Positions 1 to 9,660 are shown, counted from the stretch's first letter. The stretch: DNA of 64,000 bases from Paenibacillus wynnii (GCF_000757885.1 NZ_JQCR01000002.1:186001-250000); one strand, 5' to 3'. The notes: a model not told the origin generated them from the sequence alone. A program made the numbers and translations.

Positions 1-563
1 GTCTGGTCACGAGGTAATGAGAAGGTGTGCTCAGGATCTAGAATGGAAAACGCCGGGAAGGAGTACAAACTGCCCCAGCCCATCTTTTCTTGAGTGACTT
101 CATTCGTAATTACCGAGCCGTTGTTCATCTCAGACCCAGTCGCTGCCATAGTAAGTACTGTTCCTAAAGGCAAAGCATCTTGAGGGATCGCTTTACGCTC
201 CACGAAATCCCACATGTCTCCCTCATATTCAGCACCCACTGCAACCGCTTTGGCACAATCCAGCACGCTGCCTCCGCCTACTGCAAGGATCAAGTCGATC
301 TGATGTTCACGACACAGTTCCACACCTTTATGTACAGTGGAAAGACGCGGGTTCGGCTCCACTCCAGAGAGTTCCGTTACTACGGAGCCCAGTGATTTTA
401 ACTGCGAGACTACTTTATCGTATAGCCCGTTACGTTTGATACTGCCGCCCCCGTACATTAGCAGTACATTTTTCCCGTATTTAGGCACTTCTCGATTTAG
501 AGCTTCCAATGTACCCTGTCCGAAGATTAGCTTCGTCGGGTTGTGAAATTCAAACTTTCGCAT
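1..563 (-). CDS. iron-containing alcohol dehydrogenase (3' end outside window)
   Basis: N-terminal 187 residues of a group III iron-dependent alcohol dehydrogenase, probably of the NAD(P)H-dependent butanol dehydrogenase (YugJ/BdhA) type. Seen: N-terminus [17 protein letters not shown], the nucleotide-binding stretch [11 protein letters not shown] and the family motif AATGSEMN. The His residues that bind the metal lie in the missing C-terminal half. The ATG at 561-563 is preceded by GGAGGGT at good spacing, so the start is well set. The gene is transcribed away from the gal operon and the galT terminator precedes it. Substrate cannot be told from the sequence. Confidence 0.9.
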   Translation of the reverse strand, partial: MRKFEFHNPTKLIFGQGTLEALNREVPKYGKNVLLMYGGGSIKRNGLYDKVVSQLKSLGSVVTELSGVEPNPRLSTVHKGVELCREHQIDLILAVGGGSVLDCAKAVAVGAEYEGDMWDFVERKAIPQDALPLGTVLTMAATGSEMNNGSVITNEVTQEKMGWGSLYSFPAFSILDPEHTFSLPRDQ

Positions 564-644
564 ACGTGTAACCCTCCATGATCCTTAATTTAGTTCACCA
601 ACTTATTATATCCCTCTGGGTACCCTCATTCAAATCCGTCACAA

Positions 645-690
645 GCAAAAGACACCCAGATCCTTCCTCAGAGGGATCGGGTGTCTTGTC
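645..690 (-). terminator. terminator of the gal operon
   Basis: GACACCC-A-GATCC pairs with GGATCGGGTGTC (one bulged A). It is followed on the minus strand by a T-rich TTTTGC stretch and lies 10 bases past the galT stop codon. Confidence 0.75.
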
Positions 691-699
691 TATCGGTGT

Positions 700-2283
700 C
701 TAGCTGGCACCAAAGCTCTTCACAAAACGATGGAAAGCTTCTTGCCCTTCAGGTGTCCGCTTATAAACCCCGGCGTGCTCAAGAATATGAGTGAATTTAT
801 TGCCTACCTCATTCTGTATGGTCTTCACTGCTTCTTCATGATCCAACGAAGTACCGAAGCGTTCAAGCAGCTCTTGAACCCAGCCTGCATGCAGAGCTAA
901 AGCGTGGGTTGAATCCCCCTGTAGCGCATTCAACGTAGTCGAGTCTCCAGCTAGAATACCCGCAATTCTGTCGAGTTCTTCCTTAAGACGACCTGGTAAA
1001 ATAGCCAAACCCATAACTTCGATCAAGCCGATATTCTCTTTCTTGATATGGTGCATCTCCCGGTGAGGGTGAAAAATACCCTCTGGATACTCTTCACTCG
1101 TACGGTTGTTACGGAGGACAAGATCCATTTCGTAACCACCATCTTCTGCCCTGCGGACAATAGGTGTAACCGTATTGTGAGGAGTAGACTCACCACCTGC
1201 CTCAGTAGTAAAAGCCAACACCTCTGCTTCAGGATCACTATATCCCTTCCACGCCTCATAAATGGAATTACCGCATTCCAGGAGAACCGCAGGATCCTGC
1301 CCGTGTAAACGCAGTACCGACATCGGCCATTTTACGATACTAATACTGACGCCAAGATAGGCCTCGTGAGTGAACGTACTTTCCTTAGGTGCTTTCTGTA
1401 TCGGGAAGGTATGGCGTCCTCCTTGAAAGTGATCATGCGTCAAAATGGAGCCGCCTACGATCGGTAAATCAGCATTGGAACCTATAAAATAGTGCGGGAA
1501 TGATTCCACAAACCCGAGCAGCCGTTTCAGGGTATCCTTAGTGAGCTTCATCGGGACATGGTCATGATGGAATACGATACAGTGCTCATTGTAATAAACG
1601 TACGGCGAATACTGAAAAAACCATTTCTCATTATTAAGAGCCATCGGAATAATCCGCAGGTTCTGGCGGGGAGGATGGTTTATGCGACCTGCATAACCCA
1701 CATTTTCACGACAGAGCTGACACTTTGGATATACAGGTGGAGGAAGCAACCGAGCCATTGCAATTTCCTTAGGGCTTTTCTCAGGCTTTGACAAATTGAT
1801 TGTCATTTCTAGGTCACCGTATGGAGAATCCTGAAGCCAATAGACGTTCTTAGAGATACGGTCCATCCGAATATAGTTGGAATCAATACTAAGCTTGTAG
1901 AATTGATCTGTTGCTGCTGATATCCCCTTCTCTTCTGTCAATCTGCGAAATTCAGCATTGACCTCCGAGGGGCGGGCCATCAACAGCCCCATGATTTTGG
2001 CATCCAGAAGATCACGATAGGTATCACTGTTCTCAGGAATAAGTCCAATTTCAAACCCATAATCAATTAAGATATCAAGCGGTGCTTGCGGACCCTCTAA
2101 TATCGTTTGATCAACCTCATCAAAAGAGGGTTCGCTGAAGCCGAATTGCTCCAGCAGCACGTTGCGGCTATAGTCAAGATCCGCAGGCTCAATTAATCTC
2201 TGACGCAGAGCAAAGAGTGCAAGCTGTTCAATAGCTTGTAATGCCTTCACTCCGGCGGGAGTTACTTTATTCTCGTTGTCCAT
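700..2283 (-). CDS. galT: UDP-glucose--hexose-1-phosphate uridylyltransferase, class II
   Basis: Transfers UMP between UDP-glucose and galactose 1-phosphate in the Leloir pathway. The 527-residue length and the sequence around LTHDHFQGGRH fit the Firmicutes class II GalT rather than the roughly 350-residue enterobacterial form. A cluster Cys-Gln-Leu-Cys near residue 185-190 is also visible. The ATG at 2283 has AAGGAG eight bases upstream. Last gene of galK-galE-galT; it starts 17 bases after the galE stop and is followed by a strong terminator. Cytoplasmic. No sign of damage. Confidence 0.97.
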   Translation of the reverse strand: MDNENKVTPAGVKALQAIEQLALFALRQRLIEPADLDYSRNVLLEQFGFSEPSFDEVDQTILEGPQAPLDILIDYGFEIGLIPENSDTYRDLLDAKIMGLLMARPSEVNAEFRRLTEEKGISAATDQFYKLSIDSNYIRMDRISKNVYWLQDSPYGDLEMTINLSKPEKSPKEIAMARLLPPPVYPKCQLCRENVGYAGRINHPPRQNLRIIPMALNNEKWFFQYSPYVYYNEHCIVFHHDHVPMKLTKDTLKRLLGFVESFPHYFIGSNADLPIVGGSILTHDHFQGGRHTFPIQKAPKESTFTHEAYLGVSISIVKWPMSVLRLHGQDPAVLLECGNSIYEAWKGYSDPEAEVLAFTTEAGGESTPHNTVTPIVRRAEDGGYEMDLVLRNNRTSEEYPEGIFHPHREMHHIKKENIGLIEVMGLAILPGRLKEELDRIAGILAGDSTTLNALQGDSTHALALHAGWVQELLERFGTSLDHEEAVKTIQNEVGNKFTHILEHAGVYKRTPEGQEAFHRFVKSFGAS

Positions 2284-2300
2284 CTTGATTCTCCTTAGAA

Positions 2301-3287
2301 TTAATTACCATAACCTTGCGGGTTCGCTGAATGCCAGTTCCAAGCACTTTGAATAATGTTCTCTAAATCTGCATGTTGCGGGTTCCAGCCTAGAATAGAG
2401 CGGGCTTTGGCAGAAGAAGCTACCAGTACGGCTGGATCTCCGGCACGACGCTCCTGAATAACCACCGGAATCTCAAGGCCGGTTACCTTCTTAGCGGTTT
2501 CGATTACCTGCTTCACGGAGAAGCCAAGACCGTTCCCTAGATTAAAGACGCTGCTGGCGCTGCCGCTGCGCAGATAGGTTACTGCACGAACATGCGCATC
2601 TGCCAGATCGCTAACGTGAATGTAGTCACGGATACAAGTTCCATCTTCAGTCGGATAATCTTCTCCGAATACTGCGATGCTCTCCCGTTGTTTAAGCGCA
2701 GTTTGCAGAACCAGCGGGATCAGATGGCTTTCCGGACGGTGATCCTCACCGATTTTACCACTCTCGTGAGCGCCAGCTGCATTGAAGTAGCGCAGTGCCA
2801 CATATTTGATGTCTAACACTTTGTCAAACCACGCCATCATACGCTCCATGGTCAGCTTAGTCTCACCGTACACATTGGCAGGTTCGGTACGGTCGGTCTC
2901 TTCAATAGGCACCTTCTCTGGTTCACCGTAAGTAGCTGCTGTGGAAGAGAATACAATTTTGTTAACGCCGGCCTTCTGCATGGCTTCCAGCAGACATTGT
3001 GTTCCGTACACATTGTTGTCATAGTATTTCACTGGATCCTTCATACTCTCACCAACCAATGAACTTGCAGCAAAATGGATAACTGCATCAATCTCATTCT
3101 CGGAAAAAAGCTTCGCCAACAGTTCTTTGTCGCGCAGATCACCTTCATATAGCTTGCCGCCTAGCAGTGCTTCGCGGTGTCCTGTTACAAGGTTGTCAAT
3201 AACAACAACTTCCTCGCCTCGATTCAGCAGCTCCGCTACTGTATGGGAACCAATATAACCTGCTCCACCCGTTACTAGAATCGCCAT
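2301..3287 (-). CDS. galE: UDP-glucose 4-epimerase
   Basis: Interconverts UDP-galactose and UDP-glucose with bound NAD; short-chain dehydrogenase fold. Seen: N-terminal Rossmann motif VTGGAGYIGSH, the FSSTAATYG segment with the catalytic Ser/Thr, and the YGETK tyrosine-lysine pair. Length 328 is normal. Its ribosome binding site AAAGGAG sits inside the last codons of galK and only one base separates the two genes, so translation is probably coupled. Middle gene of the gal operon. Confidence 0.97.
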   Translation of the reverse strand: MAILVTGGAGYIGSHTVAELLNRGEEVVVIDNLVTGHREALLGGKLYEGDLRDKELLAKLFSENEIDAVIHFAASSLVGESMKDPVKYYDNNVYGTQCLLEAMQKAGVNKIVFSSTAATYGEPEKVPIEETDRTEPANVYGETKLTMERMMAWFDKVLDIKYVALRYFNAAGAHESGKIGEDHRPESHLIPLVLQTALKQRESIAVFGEDYPTEDGTCIRDYIHVSDLADAHVRAVTYLRSGSASSVFNLGNGLGFSVKQVIETAKKVTGLEIPVVIQERRAGDPAVLVASSAKARSILGWNPQHADLENIIQSAWNWHSANPQGYGN

Positions 3288-3288
3288 C

Positions 3289-4467
3289 TTATTTCACTCC
3301 TTTCAGCTCTTCGACACCGTTACCGATACCGCAAACGTAGAACTCGCCGACCAGACCGGATCTTGTAGTGTAGGCCTCTCCAACTTCCGAAATAAAGCGT
3401 TCGATATCATCCTCATGGACTAGTGAGACCGTGCATCCACCAAAACCTGCACCTGTCATCCGTGAACCAAGGGTTCCCGGAATGCGTTGTGCTTCTTCAA
3501 CCATAATATCCAGTTCTACACAGCTCACTTCATATAGATCGCGGAGAGAATCGTGAGAGTCATTCATATATTGTCCAAACTGCTTAAGATCATTATTCTT
3601 CAGTACTTCTACGGAGTCGAGTACACGTTGATTCTCTTCCACCACATGGCGCGCACGGCGTCTGACCGTTTCGTCAACAATCTTACCCTGATGCTCCTCA
3701 AACTGTTCACGCGTAAGCTCTGCCAGATAAGACAAGGAAGGAATCTCCTTCTGCAAAATAGAGAGCGCCTCATCACATTGCTGACGGCGTTCGTTATATT
3801 TGGAATCCACGAGTCCTCTCTTCTTATTCGTGTTGCCGATAACCAGCTTATAAGAACCTGTTACAAAAGGTACCAAGTCATATTCCAATGTGTCGCACAT
3901 CAGCAAAATCGCATGATCCCGTTTGCCGTTGGCAACAGCGAATTGGTCCATGATACCGGAGTTTACACCCACGTACTGATTCTCTGCACGCTGGGACAAG
4001 AGAGAAATTTCAACCGTATCCGTATCTCCGCCTTCCAAAGTCAGGAACGCAAAGGCGGTTACCACTTCAAGGGAAGCGGAAGAAGACAGGCCTGAGCCAT
4101 TCGGGATATCACCATGGAACAGCAGGTCATAACCTTTTGAAACAGGAGTATCCTTCTTCTTCAATTCGACCATTACCCCAATGGGATAGTCGATCCATTC
4201 GCCACTTTTTTCATTCCCAATTTCAGTGAAATCTATAGATGCCTCGTAAGGAAGGTTTGTGGAAGCAAAGTTTATTTTACCGTCACTGCGCGGTCTCACA
4301 ATCAAAGTGGTTCCAAATTCCAATGCCGCCGGTAGTACATAACCACCGTTATAATCCAGATGTTCACCGATAAGATTAACCCGTCCAGGTGCATAAAACA
4401 CTCGTTCCTCTTGTCCGCTTTCTCCGTACTTGTCAATAAACTTTTGTTTCATTTGCCCGATGCTCAT
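3289..4467 (-). CDS. galK: galactokinase
   Basis: Phosphorylates galactose to galactose 1-phosphate; GHMP kinase fold. The galactokinase signature GRVNLIGEHLDYNGGYVL is at residues 27-45, the ATP-binding GSGLSSSASLEV follows in the middle, and the C-terminal GHMP motif GAGFGGCTVSLV is intact. 392 residues, the usual length. First gene of galK-galE-galT; its upstream region is shared with a divergent AraC regulator, which is the obvious candidate for controlling it. Confidence 0.97.
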   Translation of the reverse strand: MSIGQMKQKFIDKYGESGQEERVFYAPGRVNLIGEHLDYNGGYVLPAALEFGTTLIVRPRSDGKINFASTNLPYEASIDFTEIGNEKSGEWIDYPIGVMVELKKKDTPVSKGYDLLFHGDIPNGSGLSSSASLEVVTAFAFLTLEGGDTDTVEISLLSQRAENQYVGVNSGIMDQFAVANGKRDHAILLMCDTLEYDLVPFVTGSYKLVIGNTNKKRGLVDSKYNERRQQCDEALSILQKEIPSLSYLAELTREQFEEHQGKIVDETVRRRARHVVEENQRVLDSVEVLKNNDLKQFGQYMNDSHDSLRDLYEVSCVELDIMVEEAQRIPGTLGSRMTGAGFGGCTVSLVHEDDIERFISEVGEAYTTRSGLVGEFYVCGIGNGVEELKGVK

Positions 4468-4531
4468 AATGTTACTCCACCCTTTCGTTTCTTACGGTTT
4501 TGTGAAAAAGTATTTGTTCTTGTATGCTTAT

Positions 4532-4537
4532 ATTATA
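4532..4537 (-). promoter_or_regulatory. -10 element of the gal operon promoter
   Basis: A perfect TATAAT on the minus strand, 65 bases before galK. No good -35 box is seen at 16-18 bases, which fits a promoter needing an activator such as the divergent AraC protein. Confidence 0.5.
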
Positions 4538-4620
4538 ATAAAAACAGACTTTAAATAGTAATGCAACCATGTGTGTAATGTATGGATAAATGTGACTTTA
4601 CACGAAGAGAGGGGTTCGTT

Positions 4621-5499
4621 ATGGAGCCTAACTACGACCACACCTATTCCGTTGCCTCAAATCCGGTTTACTACGAGAATCAAAATTTGCATGTGCTTTT
4701 CGCAGGTAAAAGTCAAACCCTGCCGCTGCATCAGGCCGGCCCCAAGATCTACGATTATTACCTCCTTCATTACGTGGAAGGCGGTTCTGGAATTTTCCGT
4801 ACAGAGCATCGAACTTATGAGCTTGGAGTCGGGGACTGCTTTCTGATTCATCCCGGACAACTTGTCAGTTATGTTTCCGATCGAGATCATCCCTGGCAAT
4901 ATAGATGGGCTGCATTTACCGGAAAGGAAAGTGACGAATTGGTACTGCAAGCAGGATTCACACCTGAACAGCCCGTCCTATCCATAGCAGAAGGAAGCGT
5001 GATTCCAACTTCTCTTGGTGGAATGTTGGAAGCCTTCTATGCTAACAAGGAAAGCGCCCATCTGACTTCGCTCGGTTATCTCTACCTTATTATAGGAGAA
5101 GCAGCTGAACGATTATCCATTTATTCACGTCTCCCCGGAGCTGGGTCTCAGGTGAAACGCACTGTGAAGCAAATGATTCACTTCATGTCCTCCCAGTACG
5201 CCCATCCGATTTCAATTGAGCAAATGTGCGACAGCTTGGGGTATAATCGTGCCTATTTGTCTCGGGTATTTAAACAAGAAACGGGCTTGTCACCCGTAAC
5301 CTATCTGCTGAAGCTGCGTATAGAAAAGTCCAGACAGCTGCTGAGGGAGAGGCCGGAACTATCCGTGGAGCAAGTTGCCGCTTCTGTCGGCCTAACGGAT
5401 GCGCTATATTTCTCCAGGCAGTTCAAACGGTTCTGCAGCCAATCACCGACCTCTTATCGAATCAAGGTTACACGGCAATCCGATAAATCTGTCCATTAA
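4621..5499 (+). CDS. AraC family transcriptional regulator, divergent from galKET
   Basis: 292-residue regulator with an N-terminal cupin-like sugar-binding domain (about residues 20-150, with PGQLVSYVSD) and a C-terminal pair of helix-turn-helix motifs (from about 190, SIEQMCDSLGYNRAYLSRVFKQ in part). The ATG at 4621 was chosen over the one at 4582 because AGAGAGGGG lies six bases before it. Divergent from galK, with 153 bases between them. By position it probably activates the gal operon in response to galactose or an oligosaccharide; the ligand is inferred, not shown. Confidence 0.92.
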   Translation: MEPNYDHTYSVASNPVYYENQNLHVLFAGKSQTLPLHQAGPKIYDYYLLHYVEGGSGIFRTEHRTYELGVGDCFLIHPGQLVSYVSDRDHPWQYRWAAFTGKESDELVLQAGFTPEQPVLSIAEGSVIPTSLGGMLEAFYANKESAHLTSLGYLYLIIGEAAERLSIYSRLPGAGSQVKRTVKQMIHFMSSQYAHPISIEQMCDSLGYNRAYLSRVFKQETGLSPVTYLLKLRIEKSRQLLRERPELSVEQVAASVGLTDALYFSRQFKRFCSQSPTSYRIKVTRQSDKSVH

Positions 5500-5507
5500 A
5501 AGCTTAT

Positions 5508-5552
5508 GCAGCAACAGCCCAGGTTCTTTTAGGGAAACTGGGCTGTTGCTGC
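5508..5552. terminator. perfect 15-bp inverted repeat after the AraC gene
   Basis: GCAGCAACAGCCCAG pairs perfectly with CTGGGCTGTTGCTGC across a 15-base loop, 8 bases past the AraC stop. No T-run follows on either strand, so it may act as an mRNA end protector rather than a classic terminator. Confidence 0.6.
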
Positions 5553-5576
5553 TGCCTAACTGCATTATTGGAAATG

Positions 5577-5750
5577 TCACTGCGTACTCTGAGCTTCACA
5601 TTTGATCATTTCTCTCCCATTTTCATACGTATCAATCCCGCCAAAATTATGCCACAAACCCAGTGATATAGCCGGCAGCTTAAGCCCTGAATGACCACAG
5701 CGGTTATACCGCATGATTTCATATCGTTCATCGCTAGCTACATATACCAT
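5577..5750 (-). pseudogene. N-terminal fragment of an aldo/keto reductase
   Basis: 57 codons beginning MVYVASDERYEIMRYNRCG and containing LKLPAISLGLWHNFGG, which is the start of the YghZ-type (L-glyceraldehyde 3-phosphate reductase) aldo/keto reductase family. It breaks off after ENGREMI into unrelated residues and a stop. About 80% of the protein, including the catalytic Asp-Tyr-Lys-His set, is missing and is not found nearby. Read as a decayed or deleted gene; the fragment is unlikely to be functional. Confidence 0.8.
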
Positions 5751-5840
5751 ACTTATCCCAGCCTCTCGTCTGATGTCCAATTAACCTATTTTAAACCACT
5801 GGGGGACATTGTAATCCGAGTAGCATGATTTATTGCAGGA

Positions 5841-6587
5841 TTAGGACGAGTATAATAGGTCTTTAACCTTGCTCATCGTCTCGCCAATGCGGTCTGTAAG
5901 GATCAGGTCGGCATGATGATCATAGGGTGTAGGCTCACCATTCAGCAGTACTGTATGTTGTCCGCGGAAATATGTAACTAAACTCGCTGCTGGCTGGACA
6001 GTTAGCGAGGTACCCCCAATGATCAGCAGGTCTGCGTTCGCTATTGCCTCCACAGCCTCCATAAGAAGCGAGTGATCCAGTTCCTCCTCATACAGAACAA
6101 CATCTGGCTTAATGATTCCGCCGCAGTCTGGGCAACGCGGTACCGTCTTTGTACTGTTAATAATTGAATCTAATCCGAAATAACGGGAGCATCCCATACA
6201 ATGATTTCGATGGATAGATCCATGGAGTTCAAGTACACGCTGACTCCCCGCTTTCTGATGTAGGCCGTCAATATTTTGTGTGATGACTGCTTTTAGTTTC
6301 CCCTCCTGTTCAAGCTTAGCTAGAAGGTAGTGAGAACCGTTCGGATCAGCCTCCGAATGAATCATTTTACTGCGGTAAAAGTCAAAAAAGATGTCTGGTG
6401 AAGACATAAAGAAGGTTCGGCTAAGCATCACTTCAGGTGGGTATGGGGAATTTTGCTGAGTCTGGTACAATCCTGCTGCCGAGCGGAAGTCAGGAATCCC
6501 GCTCTCTGTAGATGTTCCTGCTCCGCCAAAAAAAACAATATTGTCACTGCTTGTAATCCATGAAGCAAGAGTATGCAGTTGATCCAT
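5841..6587 (-). CDS. NAD-dependent protein deacylase (sirtuin)
   Basis: Sir2/CobB-type enzyme that removes acyl groups from lysines using NAD. Seen: GGAGTSTESGIPDFRS at residues 21-36, TQNIDGLHQKAG with the NAD-binding Asn-Ile-Asp, catalytic His in LELHGS, two Cys pairs for zinc (CMGC and CPDC) and GTSLTVQPA. 248 residues, normal for SrtN-like bacterial sirtuins. Last of three closely spaced minus-strand genes (28 bases after the HAD gene), suggesting one transcript. The protein target is unknown. Confidence 0.93.
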   Translation of the reverse strand: MDQLHTLASWITSSDNIVFFGGAGTSTESGIPDFRSAAGLYQTQQNSPYPPEVMLSRTFFMSSPDIFFDFYRSKMIHSEADPNGSHYLLAKLEQEGKLKAVITQNIDGLHQKAGSQRVLELHGSIHRNHCMGCSRYFGLDSIINSTKTVPRCPDCGGIIKPDVVLYEEELDHSLLMEAVEAIANADLLIIGGTSLTVQPAASLVTYFRGQHTVLLNGEPTPYDHHADLILTDRIGETMSKVKDLLYSS

Positions 6588-6615
6588 TATATAACGCGTC
6601 CTTTCTGCACTGAAT

Positions 6616-7383
6616 TCAAGGTGTAATCATGAGTTCCGTAAAATCAGTAATAACGGTGTCGGCGTTAAGCAGATGTTCCATTCTGCCGTCTTTCCCTGAG
6701 ATACCGACGGTTAAGCACAGGTCAGCCGCTTTGCCCATCTGCATATCTGCATTACTATCTCCAATAAGAATGGTCTCATGTGGAGCCAGCCCCAATTCCC
6801 GGCAAGCGAGTTCCACCATTTCCGGCGCCGGCTTGCCCCTATTCACTCTGTCTCTAGTAACAACTGACCCGAAATAGCTAGTGATACCTAACCATTCCAA
6901 ATGCTCAAAAGTCGTCTCCGATTCATCAGAAGTAACTACACCGAGCTTCAATGAAGCTCCGGCACATTGCTGCAGGAATGGTAACAAACCCCGCAAAGGA
7001 GCAGCAATCCTGCGTCTCCTAACCTCCTTCATAGCTTCGCTGCTAATACTAATTACGCGGGTTAATGCATCATTCCAGGGAACTCCCGCGGAATATAGCT
7101 GCCAGGCAAGAATACCGTGAGTCTCTTCTGTAGTCGCCATAGGGAGTGGACCTCCGGGATCATACCCAATGACCCTGCCCTCTGCATCGTGCTCGGTTCC
7201 AAGCAGCTTGGATGCGTTGCCGCTAAAGCGACTTCCCTCCAAGGCAATCGCATCCTCCATACCGCACAGTACAAGTTCAGCCCACGCCCCCCACATCGTC
7301 ATGAAATCGAGCAATGTTCCATCCTTGTCGAACAGGATTCCCTTACAAGGGACAGATCTATTATTCACATGGAAAAAAGGCAT
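6616..7383 (-). CDS. HAD family hydrolase, phosphoglycolate-phosphatase-like
   Basis: Haloacid dehalogenase fold phosphatase. Motif I FDKDGTLLD at residues 18-26, motif II Thr in VVTSDES, motif III Lys in RGKPAPE and motif IV GDSNADMQM are all present, with a helical cap between I and II. 255 residues. The cap type and motif resemble Gph/PpaX-like enzymes, but the substrate cannot be assigned. Lies between the alpha/beta hydrolase (42 bases) and sirtuin genes on one strand. Confidence 0.88.
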   Translation of the reverse strand: MPFFHVNNRSVPCKGILFDKDGTLLDFMTMWGAWAELVLCGMEDAIALEGSRFSGNASKLLGTEHDAEGRVIGYDPGGPLPMATTEETHGILAWQLYSAGVPWNDALTRVISISSEAMKEVRRRRIAAPLRGLLPFLQQCAGASLKLGVVTSDESETTFEHLEWLGITSYFGSVVTRDRVNRGKPAPEMVELACRELGLAPHETILIGDSNADMQMGKAADLCLTVGISGKDGRMEHLLNADTVITDFTELMITP

Positions 7384-7425
7384 CTCTCGTCACATCCTCA
7401 ACTGAACTGGGTATTGGAATAGATA

Positions 7426-8169
7426 TTATCGTAAATTCCCGAGCCAGTCCTGAAGCGCCCGAACGGTTCGGTTCTGCTGCTCATCCTCGGAAATCTTTGC
7501 TTCGCCGTCACCATTTTGGGATCCGTAGCTTCCAAACTGGGCGTGATTGCCGCCATCAACCGAATAATATACGGTGTTATCCGGCAGGTAGGCACGGCCT
7601 TCCCGATAACTGCCTTTATCAATAACTTGATCTTCTGTACCCAGCACGGATAGAACAGCCAGAGTAGTCCCTTTCAGACTGCCCTTCTCATCCGGATAGG
7701 AGGCCAGGAAAAACACGCCCTCCAGTTGATCCGGATGCTCTGCAGCGAACCGTGAAGCCATAACACCCCCCAAAGAGTGACCGCCCAACACAAACGAAGT
7801 TTGTGGATGAACCCTAATCATTTCCTCGGCAGCATCCACCTTAGTAATTGGAAGATTGAGCGGCATCTGGGCAATGTAAACTGCATGGCCCTTGGTTGCA
7901 ATCCTTTTGGCAAGTGTCGAATAGGCTTCAGCTTCCACCAATCCGCCTGGATAAAAAATAATCGCAGGTCCGGTAGAGTATAAAGGCTCGAAAGAGATCC
8001 AATTATCATTCTTTTCAACAATAACCCCGCCTTCCGAAACCATAGCAGACTCTGCATTATCGGCAGGACGATAAGGGGTTAGGTATTTCCAAATCCATAA
8101 GCCTACAGCAATCAGAACCAGTAAAATGATGATGCTAACCGTACGTTTTGTTCTTGCCTTTTTCTTCAA
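7426..8169 (-). CDS. membrane-anchored alpha/beta hydrolase
   Basis: Alpha/beta hydrolase of the small Abhydrolase_5 type: nucleophile elbow GGHSLGG, an Asp in LGTEDQVI and a His in GGNHAQFG complete the triad. A short basic tail and one hydrophobic segment (IIILLVLIAVGLWIW) at the N-terminus suggest an uncleaved membrane anchor with the domain outside. The TTG at 8167-8169 is taken as start because AGGAG sits eight bases upstream; longer in-frame starts lack a ribosome binding site. First gene of a set with the HAD phosphatase and sirtuin. Substrate unknown. Confidence 0.85.
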   Translation of the reverse strand: MKKKARTKRTVSIIILLVLIAVGLWIWKYLTPYRPADNAESAMVSEGGVIVEKNDNWISFEPLYSTGPAIIFYPGGLVEAEAYSTLAKRIATKGHAVYIAQMPLNLPITKVDAAEEMIRVHPQTSFVLGGHSLGGVMASRFAAEHPDQLEGVFFLASYPDEKGSLKGTTLAVLSVLGTEDQVIDKGSYREGRAYLPDNTVYYSVDGGNHAQFGSYGSQNGDGEAKISEDEQQNRTVRALQDWLGNLR

Positions 8170-8373
8170 TAGGGTCACTCCTACATGCAACGGACTGTTA
8201 TTCCTCTGTAATACCAAAATTATAGTGGAATCAAGGATTTCAAACAACCTTCAACGTTTTGGCACAATTCACAGCTATGATAACGCTTACCACTGTGACA
8301 TTTTTCATAATTAATTAAAAGGAAAAAAGGTATTTTAAAATTAAAGTAACTAACGCGGATTGGAGGGGGAAAA

Positions 8374-9414
8374 ATGGTCGGGGAAACTTCAATAGAGTCA
8401 CGTGGAGAAACGTTTTTTCTGAACCTCCGTTTTATCCTTATAGCGACCGTATTTGCAAGCAATGCCATTGAGCCGTTGATTGGAACGATGGGCGGAATGC
8501 ATGCTTTGTACATGTGGATTTTCAGCTTTCACATGCCCCTATTCGTTCTGGTTACAGGCTACTTTGCCCGGAAAAGCCTGAACGGATCTGCTGGACGCAA
8601 GATTCTAATGCAAATCGGACTGCAATATGTTGTATTTCAAACCCTTTATTCTTTATTAGATCAAACTCTTTTTCAAGTAAACGGTATTCATCATTCCTTT
8701 TTCGCACCCTATCTTCTCCTATGGTTTCTAGCAAGTCATGCCTTTTGGCGTCTTCTGATGCTGGGAATGAGCAAGTGGACACCGGTTGGTCAAATGACTT
8801 TCGCCTTACTGGCTGGTATATTAGTTGGATATTTGCAGTTGGACGGGGTTTGGTTCAGTATTAGCCGTACTTTTGTATACTTGCCTTTCTTCGTAATAGG
8901 GTACCACTTTTCGTTCGCAGCTTTTACACGTATTTATACCAAATGGATCAAGATTACCGCTGCCGCTGCCTCCCTATTACTCTTCTTCATCCTAATGAAT
9001 TGGGGAGTTAAGCTTCCACTTGGCTGGTTATTCGGCAGCTTCACTTATATGCAGCTTGACCGTCAGGAATGGTATGCCGGGTTATACCGTCTAGCCATCT
9101 ATGGTTTGCAGTTCATTGCTGCTCTAGCTTTTCTCGGTTGGATTCCTTTTAGAGCCAGTCGTTTAACAGACTGGGGTCGGCGTACACTGTATGTTTTCCT
9201 GTTACATGGTTTTATCGTTCGTCTGGCTGTTGTGTCTGGAATCTACAGCTATCTTGGTAATGCCGTAGGCGCTGCTGTACTGCTAACTGCTGCTGTCTCG
9301 CTTACCATCCTTTTGGCCCAGCCGGTTGTGAAACAATGGCTGCACCCCCTCGTAGAACCATCGGTAGGCTGGATGATGACTCTGCAACGGGCGGTATTGC
9401 GCCGCTCCTTATAG
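8374..9414 (+). CDS. acyltransferase family 3-like membrane protein
   Basis: 346-residue integral membrane protein with about ten hydrophobic segments and an N-terminal RFILIATVFASNAIEP / FSFHMPLFVLVTGYFARKS pattern typical of the acyltransferase 3 (OafA/YkrP-like) family, which acetylates cell-surface sugars. An AGGGGG ribosome binding site precedes the ATG. Single gene with its own terminator, divergent from the hydrolase set. The acceptor is unknown. Confidence 0.85.
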   Translation: MVGETSIESRGETFFLNLRFILIATVFASNAIEPLIGTMGGMHALYMWIFSFHMPLFVLVTGYFARKSLNGSAGRKILMQIGLQYVVFQTLYSLLDQTLFQVNGIHHSFFAPYLLLWFLASHAFWRLLMLGMSKWTPVGQMTFALLAGILVGYLQLDGVWFSISRTFVYLPFFVIGYHFSFAAFTRIYTKWIKITAAAASLLLFFILMNWGVKLPLGWLFGSFTYMQLDRQEWYAGLYRLAIYGLQFIAALAFLGWIPFRASRLTDWGRRTLYVFLLHGFIVRLAVVSGIYSYLGNAVGAAVLLTAAVSLTILLAQPVVKQWLHPLVEPSVGWMMTLQRAVLRRSL

Positions 9415-9431
9415 CCCCTATCTGATGCCCG

Positions 9432-9460
9432 CCCACTCCCTTGTGAGTGGGTTTTTTATT
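9432..9460 (+). terminator. terminator of the acyltransferase gene
   Basis: CCCACTC...GAGTGGG stem with a TTTTTTATT run, 17 bases past the stop codon. Confidence 0.9.
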
Positions 9461-9660
9461 GAACTTTCACGCCTATACATGACACATGTGCGGTAGAAAA
9501 AAGATGACATTTGTGATAGACTCACTAATAACAATGGCTTGCCCTCCTTATATCAGTCGGCTTCCGTTAATACCATCATTGTATACACAGCTCTTCATAG
9601 AGCATTGCGTTAATGCGACACAATATTGAATCACAACTTATTTAGGGGGGAAATGTCATT

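Noticed and set aside
3553..4095. 180-codon frame opposite galK
   Set aside because: Antisense to an intact, conserved gene, with no ribosome binding site or family likeness.
8170..8247. Longer N-terminus for the alpha/beta hydrolase
   Set aside because: The added codons have no ribosome binding site, while the TTG at 8169 has AGGAG at ideal spacing.
9415..9660. Possible T-box or leader attenuator before ilvD
   Set aside because: No T-box sequence, terminator or leader peptide could be found; only a small hairpin.
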